Source: Snowella sp031396835
Lineage (GTDB): Bacteria > Cyanobacteriota > Cyanobacteriia > Cyanobacteriales > Microcystaceae
Length of the DNA stretch: 27,842 nucleotides
Reading direction: 5' to 3'
NCBI GenBank assembly: GCA_031396835.1
Contig: JANNLO010000301.1
Location: 1-27,842, forward strand
Shown here: in pieces, positions 25,026 through 27,842 of the stretch
Position numbering within the stretch: position 1 is the first letter of the stretch
Layout: each line of letters opens with the position of its first letter
The notes under the pieces: model-generated
What the model was told of the DNA's origin: nothing
The model's input: only the letters and a program-made list of their open reading frames with translations
Databases searched by the model: none
Made by a program: the position numbers and the translations under genes

Positions 25026-25490
25026 TTAATAAAGATAAACTTTGCCTGTTTTTTGTAAATTAAGACTTCTGTGACCGATGAAACCGCGTTCAGCTTTCAT
25101 GATATTGACGTTAATCGTATTACTTTTTGGCTCAACCTTGACTTCAAACTTTAAAACAAAAGGCAGATCAGGATCAATACTAATACCAGGATAAATAGCA
25201 ATATTCGCTGAATTTTCTGCTGTTTCTATCACCTTCATTTTTCCAGCATCAACTTTATCAGAAAGATTTTCCTCAGTACCCGCAATTCCGTATTCCAAAG
25301 GGATTTCTGTCTGGTTATTTAATTGAATTGTCACTTTTTCCTTGGGATTAAAATCTGCAACGGGTTGCCAAAAACCAGGTTGATAGGTCGTTGCAGGTGG
25401 ATCTTGAGCTAGAACGGGAGAAAATGAGTTAAAGGTTAGAACGGTTGAAAATATAGATAAAAAAGATAATGCGAAAAAGTTGATTTTCAT
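25026..25490 (-). CDS. Exported small protein of unknown function, partner of the FAD oxidoreductase
   Basis: The 154-residue product has a clear Sec signal peptide (MKINFFALSFLSIFSTVL, cleavage after VLA at about residue 28, mature start QDPP). The mature part is about 126 residues and appears all-beta: KVTIQLNNQTEIPLEYGI, then alternating strands (MKVIETAENSANIAIY, FVLKFEVKVEP, TINVNIMKAE) and an end KTGKVYLY. It has no Cys, His-cluster or other metal motif, so I do not call it a cupredoxin even though the strand order could suit an immunoglobulin-like or cupredoxin-type sandwich. It is the first gene of the unit with the FAD oxidoreductase, so the two periplasmic products may act together. 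I recognise no family. Confidence 0.72.
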   Translation of the reverse strand: MKINFFALSFLSIFSTVLTFNSFSPVLAQDPPATTYQPGFWQPVADFNPKEKVTIQLNNQTEIPLEYGIAGTEENLSDKVDAGKMKVIETAENSANIAIYPGISIDPDLPFVLKFEVKVEPKSNTINVNIMKAERGFIGHRSLNLQKTGKVYLY

Positions 25491-25570
25491 AAAAATCTAA
25501 ATCCAGAAAAAAAGATATTTTGTTCAGATTATCTTAAGTTTGGGTCAAATGGCTATTTATTATTATTAAC

Positions 25571-25618
25571 AATCTTGATTCTCATCCTTCAAACTCTGAT
25601 AAAAATATTATCAAGATT
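25571..25618. promoter_or_regulatory. 9-bp inverted repeat in the divergent spacer upstream of ctaC
   Basis: AATCTTGAT (25571-25579) and ATCAAGATT (25610-25618) are perfect inverse copies 30 bases apart; GATAA/TTATC inside can form a smaller hairpin. They lie between the divergent starts of the exported small protein (25490) and ctaC (25751), and could be an operator or a structured element. No T-run suggests a terminator. Role unproven. The remainder of 25491-25750 shows a HIP1 octamer (25715-25722) and no gene. Confidence 0.35.
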
Positions 25619-25750
25619 TTGCGATTACAGATTTTCAATTTCATCTAATGTTTTTTATTGTCTGCAAAAATTAAGACGTTCATATTTTGAATAAGTTAAG
25701 CCCAAAATACAGACGCGATCGCCAATCAAAGTTAAAGTTCTCTAAAGATT

Positions 25751-26821
25751 GTGGCCCGAATGGCAACTCAAAGGAAGAAATTACTTTACCCTGTTATAGA
25801 TAGAGGAAATTTATCCCCCCAAACCGCCGTGAAAATTCCCAGTAATATTCTGACTTTAATTGCGGGTATCGCGATTACCTTGATCAGCCTTTGGTATGGT
25901 CAAAACCATGGACTGATGCCCGTTGCCGCTTCTAGCGATGCTACCAAAGTTGATGAAATCTTTAACTTTATGATGACGATCGCCACTGGTCTTTTTCTAC
26001 TGGTGGAAGGCGTTTTGATTTACTGTGTGATTCGTTTTCGTCGTCGTAAAGGAGATCAAACCGATGGCCCACCCATTGAAGGAAATGTTCCCCTAGAAAT
26101 TCTCTGGACAGCCATTCCGACTGTATTAGTTTTTATTTTAGCGGTTTATAGTTTTGAAGTTTATAACAATTTAGGTGGTCTAGATCCTGTTTATTCTGGA
26201 GATGGTCGCTCTGAACAAATAGCCTCAAATCACAAAGGCCATGATCATAGTCATATGTTAGCAATGGCTCCCCAATCTCGTGTTGCTTTAGGAATTGGTT
26301 CTGGTCCTGACGATCAAAATAATGGTATTAAACCCCTAATTGTTAACGTCAAAGGCATTCAATATGCTTGGATTTTTGATTACCCAGAAACGGGTATTAT
26401 TTCGGGGGAATTGCACGCTCCTGTTAATCGTCCTGTCCAGTTAAATATTACGGCTGGTGATGTTATTCATGCAGTTTGGATTCCCCAATTACGCTTAAAA
26501 CAAGATGCTATTCCTGGTCGAGATTCCACTCTCACCTTTAAAGCAAATTTAGAAGGCGAATATCCTATTATTTGTGCTGAACTTTGCGGTTCCTATCATG
26601 GCGGTATGAAATCTGTGTTCTATGTTCAAAAAGAAGAAGACTTTAATCAATGGGTTCAAGCGAATGCTCCTGCTAAAACTGAAAGTGAACCTGTCGCTCA
26701 ATTAAATCCAGCTAATCTTTCTGAAGGACAATTTTTAGCTCCCTATGCTCAAGAAATGGGAATTGGATCAGCAACCCTTGCTCAAATTAAATCAGTTGTT
26801 CACGCTCACGAAATGCTTTAA
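25751..26821 (+). CDS. ctaC: Cytochrome c oxidase subunit II
   Basis: CtaC accepts electrons from cytochrome c6 or plastocyanin through its CuA centre and passes them to subunit I. The 356-residue product has two membrane helices (about 32-50 and 70-95, plus a hydrophobic segment at 114-135) and a periplasmic or lumenal cupredoxin domain. The CuA ligands are complete: H240 in DVIHAVWIP, and C275, E277, C279, H283 and M286 in CAELCGSYHGGM. This marks a true cytochrome c oxidase rather than the CuA-lacking ARTO/quinol type. Between helix and cupredoxin there is an insert with a His cluster (H161, H164, H166, H168). The start is GTG at 25751, or ATG three codons later (25760). It is followed by ctaD after 70 bases. 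Confidence 0.95.
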   Translation: MARMATQRKKLLYPVIDRGNLSPQTAVKIPSNILTLIAGIAITLISLWYGQNHGLMPVAASSDATKVDEIFNFMMTIATGLFLLVEGVLIYCVIRFRRRKGDQTDGPPIEGNVPLEILWTAIPTVLVFILAVYSFEVYNNLGGLDPVYSGDGRSEQIASNHKGHDHSHMLAMAPQSRVALGIGSGPDDQNNGIKPLIVNVKGIQYAWIFDYPETGIISGELHAPVNRPVQLNITAGDVIHAVWIPQLRLKQDAIPGRDSTLTFKANLEGEYPIICAELCGSYHGGMKSVFYVQKEEDFNQWVQANAPAKTESEPVAQLNPANLSEGQFLAPYAQEMGIGSATLAQIKSVVHAHEML

Positions 26822-26891
26822 GTTTGTTATTTAATTAGCTTTTGTTTCTCAATTCACAGGACTTTTCTCCATCCTACTTTCCCCATAAATT

Positions 26892-27842
26892 ATGTCAACT
26901 GAAGCCACACTCACAGTTATTCACCCAAGACGCAAATGGACTGACTACTTTACTTTTTGTACTGATCATAAAGTAATTGGTATTCAATATCTCGTTACTT
27001 CTTTTGTATTCTTTTTCATCGGTGGTTCCTTTGCTGAAGTTATGCGAACGGAACTTGCCACTCCAGATCCCGATATCGTTTCTCCCGAACTTTATAACCA
27101 ATTGATGACACTGCACGGTACGATCATGATCTTTTTATGGATTGTCCCTGCGGGTGCTGCATTTGCCAATTACCTCATTCCTTTAATGATTGGGGCAGAA
27201 GATATGGCCTTCCCTCGCTTGAATGCCGTCGCTTTTTGGTTAACTCCTCCAGGTGGAATATTACTCATTTCTAGCTTTTTTGTTGGTGCGCCCCAATCTG
27301 GTTGGACATCCTACCCTCCTCTGAGTTTGATGAGTGGAAAATGGGGAGAAGAAATTTGGATCTTGAGTGTTCTATTAGTGGGAACTTCTTCAATTTTAGG
27401 AGCAATTAACTTTGTGACAACAATCCTAAAAATGCGGATTCCTGACATGGATATACACAGTATGCCTCTGTTTTGCTGGGCAATGTTAGCAACTTCTTCT
27501 TTGATTCTGCTTTCTACTCCAGTTCTGGCCGCCGCTCTAATTTTACTTTCCTTTGATCTAATTGCAGGGACGAGTTTCTTTAATCCAAATGGTGGCGGTG
27601 ATCCAGTAGTTTATCAACATCTATTTTGGTTTTATTCCCATCCTGCCGTTTACATTATGATCTTGCCCTTTTTTGGGGTAATTTCTGAAGTCATTCCCGT
27701 TCATTCTCGCAAACCTATTTTTGGCTATCGCGCGATCGCCTATTCCAGTTTAGCCATTAGTTTCTTAGGCTTAATTGTCTGGGCGCACCATATGTTTACC
27801 AGTGGTACTCCTGGTTGGTTACGGATGTTCTTTATGGCAACC
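26892..27842 (+). CDS. ctaD: Cytochrome c oxidase subunit I (5' part, cut by window edge)
   Basis: The frame starts at ATG 26892 and is open to the window end (317 complete codons of about 540-560). It is the catalytic haem-copper subunit: H75 in LMTLHGTIMI is a haem a ligand, H250 in YSHPAVYIM is a CuB ligand with Y254 as the cross-linked tyrosine, and H299-H300 in HHMFTSGTP are the other CuB ligands. The YSHPAVY sequence (248-254), instead of GHPEVY, places it among A2-type haem-copper oxidases, which lack the D-channel glutamate. It is transcribed with ctaC; ctaE is expected downstream beyond the window. It has an N-terminal cytoplasmic stretch of about 30 residues. Confidence 0.96.
   Translation, partial: MSTEATLTVIHPRRKWTDYFTFCTDHKVIGIQYLVTSFVFFFIGGSFAEVMRTELATPDPDIVSPELYNQLMTLHGTIMIFLWIVPAGAAFANYLIPLMIGAEDMAFPRLNAVAFWLTPPGGILLISSFFVGAPQSGWTSYPPLSLMSGKWGEEIWILSVLLVGTSSILGAINFVTTILKMRIPDMDIHSMPLFCWAMLATSSLILLSTPVLAAALILLSFDLIAGTSFFNPNGGGDPVVYQHLFWFYSHPAVYIMILPFFGVISEVIPVHSRKPIFGYRAIAYSSLAISFLGLIVWAHHMFTSGTPGWLRMFFMAT

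Noticed and set aside
25026..25490. Small exported protein as a cupredoxin
   Set aside because: The strand pattern is compatible, but no Cys-His-Met copper ligand set is present.

Overview
The window is chromosomal DNA from a low-GC, probably unicellular cyanobacterium. The evidence is a photosystem I gene (psaK), an A2-type aa3 cytochrome oxidase (ctaC-ctaD), a photorespiratory-type glcF, a ComFB-domain protein, and at least 24 copies of the cyanobacterial HIP1 octamer GCGATCGC. AT-rich spacers and the protein sequences suggest the Geminocystis/Cyanobacterium neighbourhood, but that placement is an impression and not a result. Most genes are ordinary single-copy or core genes arranged as short, unrelated transcription units, as is usual in cyanobacteria.

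Layout. 1-2547 (minus): the 5' part of recF (cut by the window edge), preceded by an MsbA-type ABC exporter. 2711-4759 (minus): a ComFB-domain protein with extra N- and C-terminal regions, then aat (N-end-rule tRNA-protein transferase). 4796-10712 (plus): a small conserved unknown, then an RND efflux unit made of a membrane fusion protein, an inserted DUF29 gene and an HAE1-type pump. 10962-12341 (plus): glcF. 12402-14101 (minus): hpt and manC. 14417-16255 (plus): a second ABC exporter, divergent from manC. 16356-16619 (minus): psaK, with a convincing intrinsic terminator. 16777-16868 (plus): tRNA-Ser(GCU). 17078-18430 (plus): an amino-acid-type ABC substrate-binding lipoprotein. 18773-19276 (plus): a stand-alone CheW-like protein. 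19399-20994 (minus): pntA (fused alpha subunit). 21412-22759 (plus): an MlaF-like ATPase and an SRPBCC protein. 22807-22944 (minus): a 45-residue remnant of an AAA/RecF-like ATPase. 22984-25490 (minus): a two-gene unit of an exported small protein and an exported FAD-dependent oxidoreductase. 25751-27842 (plus): ctaC and the 5' part of ctaD.

How the genes relate. The fusion protein and pump form an efflux system that must recruit an outer-membrane channel encoded elsewhere. manC supplies GDP-mannose, and the divergent ABC exporter would fit a glycolipid or polysaccharide flippase role. psaK, pntA, ctaCD and glcF all concern photosynthetic or respiratory electron and redox balance but are separately transcribed.

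I see no CRISPR array, prophage, transposase or obvious defence island. The least explained items are the exported FAD enzyme with its small exported partner, the DUF29 gene inside the efflux unit, the ComFB protein with its uncharacterised flanking regions, the beheaded AAA ATPase, and several intergenic repeats: a tandem 19-bp repeat at 14248-14285, a 12-bp repeat straddling a start codon at 17019/17079, and inverted repeats at 5219-5304 and 25571-25618.
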